Shown here: positions 17,647-25,423 of the stretch, piece after piece
Numbering within the stretch: position 1 is the first letter of the stretch
How the letters are laid out: every line of letters starts with the position of its first letter
Assembly (NCBI RefSeq): GCF_013408745.1
Contig: NZ_JACCBJ010000001.1
Coordinates: forward strand, 3,844,001 to 3,908,000
Direction: 5' to 3'
Source of the DNA: Leifsonia soli
GTDB taxonomy: Bacteria > Actinomycetota > Actinomycetes > Actinomycetales > Microbacteriaceae
DNA: 64,000 nucleotides
The notes under the pieces: model-generated
Database searches by the model: none
The model's input: only the letters and a program-made list of their open reading frames with translations
Told to the model about the DNA's origin: nothing
Made by a program: the position numbers and the translations under genes

Positions 17647-17711
17647 CGCGCACCCCTCCGCCCCTCCGCCCCCCTCTGCGCATTGCGGTGTCACCGTCCG
17701 TCCGCTGCGCG

Positions 17712-17897
17712 AACGGAGGAGATCCCGGACGGTACGGCTCCGCGTGCCTCCGTTCGTGGCGAATCGCCGCGCCGTTCGCCGAGATCTCCTCCCTTTCGGA
17801 CCGCGATGAAAACGGAGGAGTTCACCGGGCGGCACGCCGCAGGACGCGAGAAACGGAGGAGGTTCGAAGCCGGAGAGGTCCCGAGTACCTCCGTTCG
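17712..17897. repeat. Intergenic cluster of AACGGAGGAG repeats, both orientations
   Basis: The 272-base gap between two convergent units holds three copies of AACGGAGGAG (17712, 17811, 17852) and two inverted CCTCCGTTCG copies (17747, 17888). AGGAGATC near 17717 also pairs with GATCTCCT near 17783. A C-rich tract (about 17652-17676) precedes the group. No gene is seen in it. The arrangement can form alternative hairpins and may act as a bidirectional terminator or be a decayed palindromic repeat element. Confidence 0.55.
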
Positions 17898-17918
17898 CCG
17901 CATCGGGCGGGCGCGGAG

Positions 17919-18851
17919 TCAGGCGGTGGCGAGCAGCTCCGCGACGGCGGCGTCGTCCGTCCACGCGCGCGCCCAGTGCCCCTGCTCGGCCGGGCCCGGG
18001 TCGTCGGGCGTCACGAGCACGTCGGGCGACCGCCGGTAGCGCTCGGGATCGAGCTCGAAGGCCTCCGAGTGCGGGTCGGGCGCCGCGCGCACCAGCAGCT
18101 GCGTGTACGGGTGGATCGGGTTGAGGATGACGTCGCTCGACGGCCCGCGCTCGACCACCCGGCCGTGGCGCATGACCACGATCTGCGTCGAGAAGTGCCG
18201 GGCGGTCGCCAGGTCGTGCGTGATGTACAGCACCGCGAGATTCCGCTGCCTCTTGAGGTCGTCGAGCAGCTGCAGGATCTCCAGCCGGATGGAGACGTCC
18301 AGCATCGACACCGGCTCGTCGGCGATCAGCACCTCGGGCTGCGGGGCGAGTGCCCGGGCGATCGCGATGCGCTGACGCTGGCCGCCGGAGAGCTCGTGCG
18401 GGTACTTGGCCAGGATCTCGGCCGCCGGCCCCAGGTTGACCGAGTCGAGCAGCCGACGCAGCTCGCGCTCCTCCTCCGCGCGGGTGCGGACGATCCCGTG
18501 GATGCGCAGCGGCCGCACCAGCTGGTGCCGGATCGGCAGCGACGGGTTGAGCGAGGAGAACGGGTCCTGGAACACCATCTGGACGCGCTTGCGGTACCGC
18601 TTGGTGGCGCGGTGGCCGGAGCCGATGCGCTCGCCGTCGAGTGTGATGTCGCCGGCGGTCGGGTCGACGAGCCGGATGAGCATCTTGGCGATGGTCGACT
18701 TGCCGCTCCCCGACTCGCCGACGAGCGCGACCGACTCCCCGGGACGCACGACGAGCGAGACGTCGTCGACCGCTTTCAGGATGTGCGGGCGCAGGCCGCT
18801 CCCGCGGATCTGGTAGTCCTTGGCCAGATGGAGCGCTTCGAGCGTCGTCAT
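17919..18851 (-). CDS. ABC transporter ATP-binding protein (DppF-like), second system
   Basis: A 310-residue ATPase. Walker A is GESGSGKSTIAKML, the signature LSGGQRQRIAIARAL and Walker B VLIADEPVSMLD, followed by the H-loop YITHDLATARHF. It starts at an ATGA overlap with the upstream ATPase gene (stop of that gene at 18848). Unlike most OppF proteins its tail lacks the paired-cysteine motif of the plus-strand homologue. It is last in the minus-strand importer block and its partner subunits are all present. Confidence 0.9.
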   Translation of the reverse strand: MTTLEALHLAKDYQIRGSGLRPHILKAVDDVSLVVRPGESVALVGESGSGKSTIAKMLIRLVDPTAGDITLDGERIGSGHRATKRYRKRVQMVFQDPFSSLNPSLPIRHQLVRPLRIHGIVRTRAEEERELRRLLDSVNLGPAAEILAKYPHELSGGQRQRIAIARALAPQPEVLIADEPVSMLDVSIRLEILQLLDDLKRQRNLAVLYITHDLATARHFSTQIVVMRHGRVVERGPSSDVILNPIHPYTQLLVRAAPDPHSEAFELDPERYRRSPDVLVTPDDPGPAEQGHWARAWTDDAAVAELLATA

Positions 18852-19711
18852 GCGAGCGCCTCCTCTCCTCGTTCGATGTCGACATAGCGCGTGCCCGTGA
18901 GCGGCACGTCGCCGCGGAGGCTGGGGAAGGACCGCAGCAGGTGCCGGGTGTACTCGTGGCCGGCGCCGTCGAGCAGAGCCTGCGGGGTGTTCTCCTCCAC
19001 GAGCCGGCCGGACAGCATGACGCCGACCCGGTCGCTGATCTCGAGCAGGAGACCGAGGTCGTGGGTGATGAACAGCACGGCGAAGCCGAACTCGCTGCGC
19101 AGGCGGTCGATCTCCTCCAGGATGTTGCGCTGCACCACCACGTCGAGCGCCGTCGTCGGCTCGTCCATGATGATCAGCCGGGGCCGCAGGGCCAGCGCCA
19201 TGGCGATCATGACGCGCTGACGCATCCCGCCGCTCAGCTCGTGGGGGTAGCTCTTCAGCCGGTCGACCGGGATGCCGACGGTGCGGAGCAGCTCGGCGGC
19301 CCGCTCCCGGCGCTCCGAGCGGCTCAGTCCCGCGCGGTGGTCCACGAAGACGTCCTCGATCTGCGAGCCGATCCTGTGCACGGGGTTGAGCGCGTTCATG
19401 GCACCCTGGAAGACCATCGAGATCTCCTGCCAGCGGAAGGCGCGCAGCTCGCGGCCGTCGAGGCCGAGGATGTCGGTCGTCCCGCCGTCCTCGCGGCGCC
19501 ACTCGATGGAGCCGCCGCTGATCTGGGCGGGCGGTTGCAGCAGCCGCGTCACCGTGTAGGCGAGTGTCGACTTGCCGCAGCCCGATTCGCCCGCCAGGCC
19601 GACGATCTCGCCGGGGTGGATGTCGAGCGAGACGCCGTCGACGGCCCGCACCGGCCGGTCCGTGGCGTAGTCGACGGTCAGGTCGTGGATGCGCAGCAGC
19701 GGGTCGCTCAT
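18848..19711 (-). CDS. ABC transporter ATP-binding protein (DppD-like), second system
   Basis: A 287-residue ATPase, short for an OppD protein. Walker A is [14 protein letters not shown], the signature [15 protein letters not shown] and Walker [13 protein letters not shown]. The sequence runs parallel to the ATPase half of the fused protein encoded at 9367. The C-terminal extension with the cysteine motif is missing, so the protein ends soon after the ATPase core ([18 protein letters not shown]). It overlaps both neighbours by 4 bases. Confidence 0.9.
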   Translation of the reverse strand: MSDPLLRIHDLTVDYATDRPVRAVDGVSLDIHPGEIVGLAGESGCGKSTLAYTVTRLLQPPAQISGGSIEWRREDGGTTDILGLDGRELRAFRWQEISMVFQGAMNALNPVHRIGSQIEDVFVDHRAGLSRSERRERAAELLRTVGIPVDRLKSYPHELSGGMRQRVMIAMALALRPRLIIMDEPTTALDVVVQRNILEEIDRLRSEFGFAVLFITHDLGLLLEISDRVGVMLSGRLVEENTPQALLDGAGHEYTRHLLRSFPSLRGDVPLTGTRYVDIERGEEALA

Positions 19712-20712
19712 GCGGCGGCTCCCTTCGGTGCGGTGGAGCGGGAACGCGAGCGCTTGGCGATGGCCGCCGTCCGCAGGCGCGGGTTGATCCGCTCGTCGAT
19801 CGAGAAGTTGATCAGGCCGAGGGCGGCGCCGAGGATGGCGATGCACAGCCCGGGCGGCACGAACCACCACCAGGCGCCGAGCGTGATCGCCTGAGCGTTC
19901 TGGGCGAAGAACAGGATGCTGCCCCAGCTCTTGCCGCCCGGCGCGCCGAGCCCGAGGAAGGAGAGCCCCGCTTCGGCGAGGATCGCGCCGAGGGCGCCGA
20001 AGACGAACTGGCTGGCGATGATCGGCATGAGGTTCGGGAGGATCTCGCGCAGCATGATGCGCCAGCTCGACTCGCTGGCGACGCGCGCAGCATCCACGTA
20101 GTCGCGCGAGCGCACCGAGAGCGTCTGCGCTCGGAGCACGCGGGCCGCGCCCGCCCACGACACCAGTGCGATCACGATGGCGATCACGACGATGTCGCGC
20201 GACTCCACGTAGTCGGTCACGATGATGAGGAGAGGCAGCCCGGGGATGACCAGGAAGACGTTGCTGATGAGCGACGACAGGTTGTCCCAGAACCCGCCGA
20301 GGAACGCGCCGCCGATGCCGAACAGCATCGAGAGCACGACCGTGATCGCTCCGGCGACGACGCCGATGACGACCGAACCCGTCGTTCCCGCGTAGACCTG
20401 CGCGAAGACGTCCTGCCCGATGTTGGTCGTGCCGAACCAGTGGTCCGCGCTGGGCGGCTGGAGCCCGACCGGACTCGACTGATTGGGGTTCGGCACGAGG
20501 AACGGGGCGGTCAGGGCCACCAGCGCGAAGAAGGCGCAGATGGCGATCCCGACCCAGAACTTCCAGCCTCGCGAGGTGCGGCGGCGGTCGCCGCGGCGGG
20601 GGCGTCCCGCCGCGCGGAGGAAGCCGGTGCGTGCCGCCGCGGTGTCGTCGTCCGCGTCCGGCTCCGAGCCGGACAGCCCCGGGTCGGCGAGTTCTTGCTG
20701 CGTGAAGCTCAT
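19708..20712 (-). CDS. Opp/Dpp-type ABC permease (DppC-like), second system
   Basis: A 334-residue permease. A hydrophilic ~50-residue N-terminus rich in Asp, Arg and Gly precedes the first helix, then the DppC pattern follows: WFGTTNIGQDVFAQVYAG, YVDAARVASESSWRIMLREI and ILPNLMPIIASQFVFG. The start codon at 20712 follows an AGGAGTCCCC segment. It corresponds to the permease half of the fusion encoded at 9367. Eight bases separate it from the DppB-like gene. Confidence 0.9.
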   Translation of the reverse strand: MSFTQQELADPGLSGSEPDADDDTAAARTGFLRAAGRPRRGDRRRTSRGWKFWVGIAICAFFALVALTAPFLVPNPNQSSPVGLQPPSADHWFGTTNIGQDVFAQVYAGTTGSVVIGVVAGAITVVLSMLFGIGGAFLGGFWDNLSSLISNVFLVIPGLPLLIIVTDYVESRDIVVIAIVIALVSWAGAARVLRAQTLSVRSRDYVDAARVASESSWRIMLREILPNLMPIIASQFVFGALGAILAEAGLSFLGLGAPGGKSWGSILFFAQNAQAITLGAWWWFVPPGLCIAILGAALGLINFSIDERINPRLRTAAIAKRSRSRSTAPKGAAA

Positions 20713-20720
20713 GGGGACTC

Positions 20721-21704
20721 CTAGTTCGCCAGGCGGGTGCGCGGGTCGATGAAGCCGTAGACGAGGTCGACGACGAGGTTCGCGCCGAGCACGGCCAGGG
20801 TGATGATGAGGAACAGCGCCTGCATCAGCGGGTAGTCGTTGTTCTGCACGGCGGTCAGCAGGGTGAAGCCGACGCCCGGGTAGCCGAACACGCTCTCGGT
20901 GACCACGGAGCCGTTGACGATGAAGCCGAGCGACATGGCGAATCCGGCGACGCTGGGCAGCAGGGCGTTCCGCATCGCGTACGAGCCGAAGACCCGGCCG
21001 GGACGCAGGCCCTTGGCGCGTGCCGTGACCACGTAGTCCTCGGCCATCGTCGACACCATCATGTTGCGGGTGCCGAGCAGCTGGCCCGAGACGGACGCGA
21101 GGATGATCGTGATCGCGGGCAGGGCGCCGTAGACGATCACCGAGCCGATGAACTCCGGTGTGAACCCGGGCGCGATGTTCAGGTCGTAGCCTCCGCTCAC
21201 CGGGAACCAGTGCAGGATCGAGCCGAACACGTAGACGAGCACGAGGGCGAGCCAGAAGTAGGGGATCGCCGAGAAGAACGTGGAGGCCGGCAGGATCGCG
21301 TCCGTCCAGGTCCCGCGTCGCCAGCCGAGCCACGAGCCGAAGACCACGCCGATCACGTAGCTGATGACGGTCGCGAGTCCGACCAGCGCGAGCGTCCACG
21401 GCAGAGCCTGCATGACGACGTCGATCGCGGGGGTGGGGTAGTAGCTGACGGAGAGGCCGAACTGGCCCGTGAAGATGTTGTGCAGGTACTGGCCGTACTG
21501 CACGATCAGCGGATCGTGCGAGACGCCGAACTGCAGTTCGAGGGCGTGCCGGGCTTCCGGCGGCATCGGGGCGACGCCCTGCGTCTTGGCGAGGATGACA
21601 TCCACCGGGCTGCCCTTGACCAGCCGGGGGAGCAGGAAGTTGAGGGTGATCGCGATCCAGCCCGCGATCAGGTAGAAGCCGAGCTTGTTGAGGTAGTAGC
21701 GCAT
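20721..21704 (-). CDS. Opp/Dpp-type ABC permease (DppB-like), second system
   Basis: A 327-residue permease with six predicted helices. LIAGWIAITLNFLLPRLVKG at the N-terminus and DYVVTARAKGLRPGRVFGSY plus MRNALLPSVAGF in the coupling loop are the DppB hallmarks. It resembles the product encoded at 8386 throughout, so the two importers probably arose by duplication. It follows the binding-protein gene after 64 bases that contain a 15-bp hairpin. Confidence 0.9.
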   Translation of the reverse strand: MRYYLNKLGFYLIAGWIAITLNFLLPRLVKGSPVDVILAKTQGVAPMPPEARHALELQFGVSHDPLIVQYGQYLHNIFTGQFGLSVSYYPTPAIDVVMQALPWTLALVGLATVISYVIGVVFGSWLGWRRGTWTDAILPASTFFSAIPYFWLALVLVYVFGSILHWFPVSGGYDLNIAPGFTPEFIGSVIVYGALPAITIILASVSGQLLGTRNMMVSTMAEDYVVTARAKGLRPGRVFGSYAMRNALLPSVAGFAMSLGFIVNGSVVTESVFGYPGVGFTLLTAVQNNDYPLMQALFLIITLAVLGANLVVDLVYGFIDPRTRLAN

Positions 21705-21725
21705 GAGGTGGTCCCGCCGGGTCGG

Positions 21726-21762
21726 GGCGCGGGGCGGCGGCCGGTCACCGCCACCCCGCGCC
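21726..21762 (-). terminator. GC-rich hairpin between binding-protein and permease genes
   Basis: A 15-bp stem (21726-21740 with 21748-21762, one mismatch or G-T pair) with a 7-base loop lies 6 bases past the binding-protein gene and upstream of the permease gene on the minus strand. No T-run is present. It probably lets the binding protein be made in excess over membrane subunits. Confidence 0.6.
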
Positions 21763-21768
21763 GAGGGG

Positions 21769-23445
21769 TCACTTGACGGGCTTCAGCGACTTGGCGATGT
21801 AGCCGATGTTGCCGGAGAGCCAGTTGGACGGGGTCGCCCACAGGTTGTCCGGTGTGGGCATCCCGGTGAAGTACTGGTCGCGGTAGGTGGTCACCGCGCC
21901 GTTCTGGCTGAGGATGATGTACGGCTGGTTCTCGGCGAAGTAGGTGCCGAGCGCCTGGTAGGCGCTGGTCAGCTGCGCCGGGTCGTTGGTGCCGCCCGCC
22001 TCGGCGATCAGCTGGTCCACCTTCGGGTCCTGGAAGCGGACGAAGTTGGCGTTGGCCGGCTTGCCGACCGGTGCCGTCTTGGCCGAGTCCAGGCTGTCGC
22101 TGAACTGCTGGAAGGGATTCGGGCCGGTCGGGATGCGGTCGTCCAGCAGGTCGAACGAGCCGTTCTGGCGAGCGGTCGAGTAGGCGCCGAGCGATAGCTC
22201 CTCCGGGGTGGCCTGCACGCCGATCTTCTGGAAGTCCTGCACCAGCAGCTGGTTGGCGGTGATCGTGTCGGTGTAGCCGGTGACGGTCGTGATCTTCAAC
22301 TTCACCGGCTGGCCGTCCTTGCCGATCAGGTTGCCGGAGCCGTCGTAGGAGTAGCCGGCGTCGGTGAGGATCTTCTTGGCCTTGTCCACATCCTGGTCGA
22401 GCGTCTTGCCCTTGTAGTCGGCCGGGATGTAGGCCTCGTCCCGCGGCTGCAGGAGGCTCGTCGGGTTGGCCGGGGTGTCGGTGCCGCCGAACGCCTGCTT
22501 GATGATGGCGTCGCGGTCGATGGACAGGCTCAGCGCCTGACGGAAGGCGAGGTCGTTGAACGGCGCCTTGCTGAGGTTCGGCATCAGCACCTTGATGTCG
22601 GCGGGGATCGACGTGTACTTGTTGTACTTCTTGTCCTTGTCGACGAACGACTTCTGGACGTCCTGCAGCGCGATGCCGGCCCAGTCGATCTGACCCGCGT
22701 TGAGCGAGTTGAGCGCTGCGGCGTTGCCGGTGGAGGTGACCAGCCGGATGCCGGGGATCGCCGGCTGCCCCTTCTGGTAGTAGTCCTTGTTGGCCGTGAG
22801 GGTCACCGACTGCGGCGTGAACTGGCCGAAGTCGAAGGCGCCGGTGCCGATCGGCTTCTGGTTGGTCGTCTTCGCCGGGTCGGAGATGGACGACCAGATG
22901 TGCTCCGGCACGATGAAGGTGAGGCCGAGCAGGCGGTACTCGTTGGGGTAGTCCGGCTGGCTGAGCGTGATGGTGACGTGGGTGTCGTCGACGGCCTTCG
23001 CCTCGGCGATCTTGAGGCCGTAGAGGTTGAGCTCCGGCTTCTCCTTGAGCAGGGTGTAGGTGTAGGCGACGTCGGCCGCGGTGAACGGCTTGCCGTCCTG
23101 CCACTTCACGCCGTCGCGCAGGGTCACGGTGTAGGTGAGGCCGTCGGGCGACACGGTGTACTCGGTGCCGAGCCAGGGCTGCGGCTTCTCGTTCTTGGCG
23201 GAGTTGAAGTAGAACAGCGGCTCGTAGACCGCGCCGAGGACGGCGCCGTTCGCACCGTAGGCGACGTCGGCGACGAACGGGTTGAAGTTGTTCGTCAGGT
23301 TGCCGGGGTTGCCGGAGTACACGTTCAGGAGGCGGGAGCTGCTGGAGGCGCCGCTCCCGGCGCATCCCGTGATGATCAGCGTGGCGGCCGCCACCGTCGC
23401 GAGAGCCGCAGCCACTCGCATCTTCATCGACTTGCGTGGTCGCAC
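21769..23445 (-). CDS. Family 5 solute-binding lipoprotein of the second Opp-type importer
   Basis: A 558-residue substrate-binding lipoprotein. The GTG at 23445 is chosen because GAGGAG lies 6 bases upstream, giving MRPRKSMKMRV, a hydrophobic stretch and the lipobox ITGC. WLGTEYTVSPDGLTYTVTLR followed by DGVKWQDGKPFTAADVAYTY is the SBP_bac_5 signature. It is the promoter-proximal gene of the minus-strand importer and is divergent from the Gfo/Idh gene at 23612, sharing a 166-base control region. Similar in size and layout to the product encoded at 12635 but with different sequence, so a related but distinct ligand is likely. Confidence 0.9.
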   Translation of the reverse strand: MRPRKSMKMRVAAALATVAAATLIITGCAGSGASSSSRLLNVYSGNPGNLTNNFNPFVADVAYGANGAVLGAVYEPLFYFNSAKNEKPQPWLGTEYTVSPDGLTYTVTLRDGVKWQDGKPFTAADVAYTYTLLKEKPELNLYGLKIAEAKAVDDTHVTITLSQPDYPNEYRLLGLTFIVPEHIWSSISDPAKTTNQKPIGTGAFDFGQFTPQSVTLTANKDYYQKGQPAIPGIRLVTSTGNAAALNSLNAGQIDWAGIALQDVQKSFVDKDKKYNKYTSIPADIKVLMPNLSKAPFNDLAFRQALSLSIDRDAIIKQAFGGTDTPANPTSLLQPRDEAYIPADYKGKTLDQDVDKAKKILTDAGYSYDGSGNLIGKDGQPVKLKITTVTGYTDTITANQLLVQDFQKIGVQATPEELSLGAYSTARQNGSFDLLDDRIPTGPNPFQQFSDSLDSAKTAPVGKPANANFVRFQDPKVDQLIAEAGGTNDPAQLTSAYQALGTYFAENQPYIILSQNGAVTTYRDQYFTGMPTPDNLWATPSNWLSGNIGYIAKSLKPVK

Positions 23446-23611
23446 TGCATTCTCCTCGGGTTCGGGGTGATGGATTGACCGCGAGCATACATAGCGGTCC
23501 ATAGAGGTAGCAAGAGGTATTTTGTTTCTGGTCTATTACGGGTTTCGGTATAGACCAATGGCGTACCACATGGCTACTATGGCGATCACACCCGTTCCAG
23601 CAGGAGGAAAT
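23446..23611. promoter_or_regulatory. Divergent control region with phased GGT repeats and a TGGTCTAT inverted repeat
   Basis: This region divides the minus-strand importer from the plus-strand eight-gene operon. GGT triplets recur at 23496, 23506 and 23516 (10 bp). TGGTCTAT (23529-23536) and ATAGACCA (23550-23557) form a perfect 8-bp inverted repeat, 21 bp centre to centre. CGGTATAGACCA at 23546 differs at two positions from the TGGTCTAGACCA core bound by the UTRA regulator DasR in Streptomyces. The binding of the two local GntR proteins here is inferred. Confidence 0.6.
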
Positions 23612-24652
23612 GTGATTCGAGTAGGACTCCTCGGTTCCGGCTTCATCGCCGACACGTACGCGGACGCCCTCCAAGACGTCCGCGGGGCCGAGCTCGTCGC
23701 CACCTACTCGCGCGACCTCGCCCGCGCTCAGGCCTTCGCCGAGAAGTGGGGCCCCATCCGGCGTCAGTACGACGACATGGCTGCCCTGTGCGCCGACCCG
23801 GAGATCGACCTCGTCGTCATCGCGCTCCCCAACGAGGTGCACGTCGAGGCGGTCCGCATCGCCGCGGCCGCGGGCAAGGGCATCGTGTGCACAAAGCCGC
23901 TCGCCCGCACCGGAGCAGAGGCTGCAGAGATCCTCCGCATCGTCCGCGACGCCGGTGTCTGGCACGGCTACGCCGAGAGCTCGGTCTTCTCGCCGAACAT
24001 CGCGAAAGCCCACCAGATGGTCGTCGCCGGTGCGATCGGCGACCCCCTCACCATGCGGGCGCGGGAGGCGCACTCCGGTCCGCACGCCCCGCACTTCTGG
24101 GACGCCGAGACGGCAGGCGGGGGAGCCCTGCTCGATATGGGCTGCCACACGGTCGAGTCCGCACGCCACTTCTTCGGGAAGGACAACCCGGTCACCGAGG
24201 TCTTCGCGTGGGGCGCCACGATGGCCCACGCGGACAAGACCACCGGAGAGGACACGGCCATCGCCCTCCTCAAGTTCGCGGGCGGTCAGCTGGCGCAGAT
24301 CGAGTCGTCGTGGATCGAGAAGGGCGGCATGCAGTTGCGGCACGAGCTCGTCGGCACCGCCGGCCGGCTCGTCACGGACACCTCTCACACGCCCGTCTGG
24401 GGATTCATCGAGAACCCCGCCGGCTACCTGGTCGAGAAGGCGGACGCCGAGACGGGATGGGTGTATCCGGTCCCGGAAGAGGCCAGGGCCTACGGCTTCA
24501 GCCAGGAGATGCGGCATTTCGTCGAGCGCTTCGCCGAGGGGCGGGAGCCGGATGAGACGTTCGACGACGGCTTCGTCGTCAACTGCATCCTCGACGCCTG
24601 CTACGCCTCGATGCGTTCGGGCGTCTGGGAGACGGTGAGCCTCGCGCGATGA
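23612..24652 (+). CDS. Gfo/Idh/MocA-family oxidoreductase
   Basis: A 346-residue NAD(P)-dependent oxidoreductase. VIRVGLLGSGFIADTYADAL is the dinucleotide-binding start. The usual EKP motif reads CTKPLART, keeping lysine and proline but replacing glutamate with threonine. LLDMGCHTVESARHFFG holds the active-site histidine, with Glu in place of the usual Asp. The GTG at 23612 has AGGAGGAAA directly upstream. It overlaps the second GntR gene by 4 bases and heads the operon. A role in oxidising the imported glycoside is likely from family and position. Confidence 0.85.
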   Translation: MIRVGLLGSGFIADTYADALQDVRGAELVATYSRDLARAQAFAEKWGPIRRQYDDMAALCADPEIDLVVIALPNEVHVEAVRIAAAAGKGIVCTKPLARTGAEAAEILRIVRDAGVWHGYAESSVFSPNIAKAHQMVVAGAIGDPLTMRAREAHSGPHAPHFWDAETAGGGALLDMGCHTVESARHFFGKDNPVTEVFAWGATMAHADKTTGEDTAIALLKFAGGQLAQIESSWIEKGGMQLRHELVGTAGRLVTDTSHTPVWGFIENPAGYLVEKADAETGWVYPVPEEARAYGFSQEMRHFVERFAEGREPDETFDDGFVVNCILDACYASMRSGVWETVSLAR

Positions 24653-25422
24653 CGACGACACCGACCACGACGGGCGTCGTCCGGACCGACTACCCGGACC
24701 CGCTCTGGATGCAGGCGGCCGACTCGCTGCGCGAGCGGATCTCCTCCGGCTCGCTGCCCGCGGGCGCGCGCCTGCCACCCGAGCGCGAGCTCTGCCTGAC
24801 GCTCGGGATCAGCCGGGTCACTCTCCGCAAGGCGCTGCAAGCTCTCGTGGAGGACGGCGCGCTCGCGCCGTCGCACGGCCGAGGCTGGTACGTGTCCGGC
24901 GAGAGCGATCAGCGCAACGAGTGGCCGAACAGCCTCGAGTCCTTCAGCGAGACGGCCGAGCGGATGGGGCTGGCGGCGAGCTCGCGCGTGCTGCAGGCGA
25001 GCGTCGCCCCCTCCACCATCGACGACGCCGAGCTGCTCGGCATCGCCCCGGGCCTCCCGATCTTCCGCCTGGGCCGCGTGCGGATGCTCGGCGGCGTGCC
25101 GATCGCCCTCGACTGGGCGCTCATCCCGGCCGCCCTGCTTCCGGACGCCGAGAGCTACGACTTCGAGACCTCCTCGCTGTACGAGGCGCTCACCGAGACC
25201 GGCAACGAGCTCGCCAACGCGGAGACGACCATCGAGGCCCGCGAGGCGAGCGCCGACGTCGCCGGCCAGCTCGGCGTCCAGCCCGGAACGCCGACCCTCG
25301 TGATGCACCAGGTGGTGCGCAACCGGTCGGAGCGGGCGGTGCTCGCCTCGACCGTGCAGTACGCGGGCGACCGCTATCGCCTGCGCACCTACTTCTCCCG
25401 CCACAACAGAACGGAGTCCTGA
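24649..25422 (+). CDS. GntR-family regulator with UTRA domain, second paralog
   Basis: A 257-residue HutC-type regulator with an N-terminal winged helix (LPPERELCLTLGISRVTLRK, SHGRGWYV) and a C-terminal UTRA domain ending in VQYAGDRYRLRTYF. The close match with the regulator encoded at 16873 extends through both domains, so both may read the same TGGTA-type operators while responding to different effectors. The gene starts with an ATGA overlap and is the second gene of its operon, suggesting autoregulation. The amine oxidase GTG begins 2 bases after its stop. Confidence 0.85.
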   Translation: MTTTPTTTGVVRTDYPDPLWMQAADSLRERISSGSLPAGARLPPERELCLTLGISRVTLRKALQALVEDGALAPSHGRGWYVSGESDQRNEWPNSLESFSETAERMGLAASSRVLQASVAPSTIDDAELLGIAPGLPIFRLGRVRMLGGVPIALDWALIPAALLPDAESYDFETSSLYEALTETGNELANAETTIEAREASADVAGQLGVQPGTPTLVMHQVVRNRSERAVLASTVQYAGDRYRLRTYFSRHNRTES

Positions 25423-25423
25423 C

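Noticed and set aside
21668..24778. Very long minus-strand frame spanning the binding-protein and Gfo/Idh genes
   Set aside because: It overlaps two clearly real genes in other frames and crosses the divergent control region; low-complexity composition.
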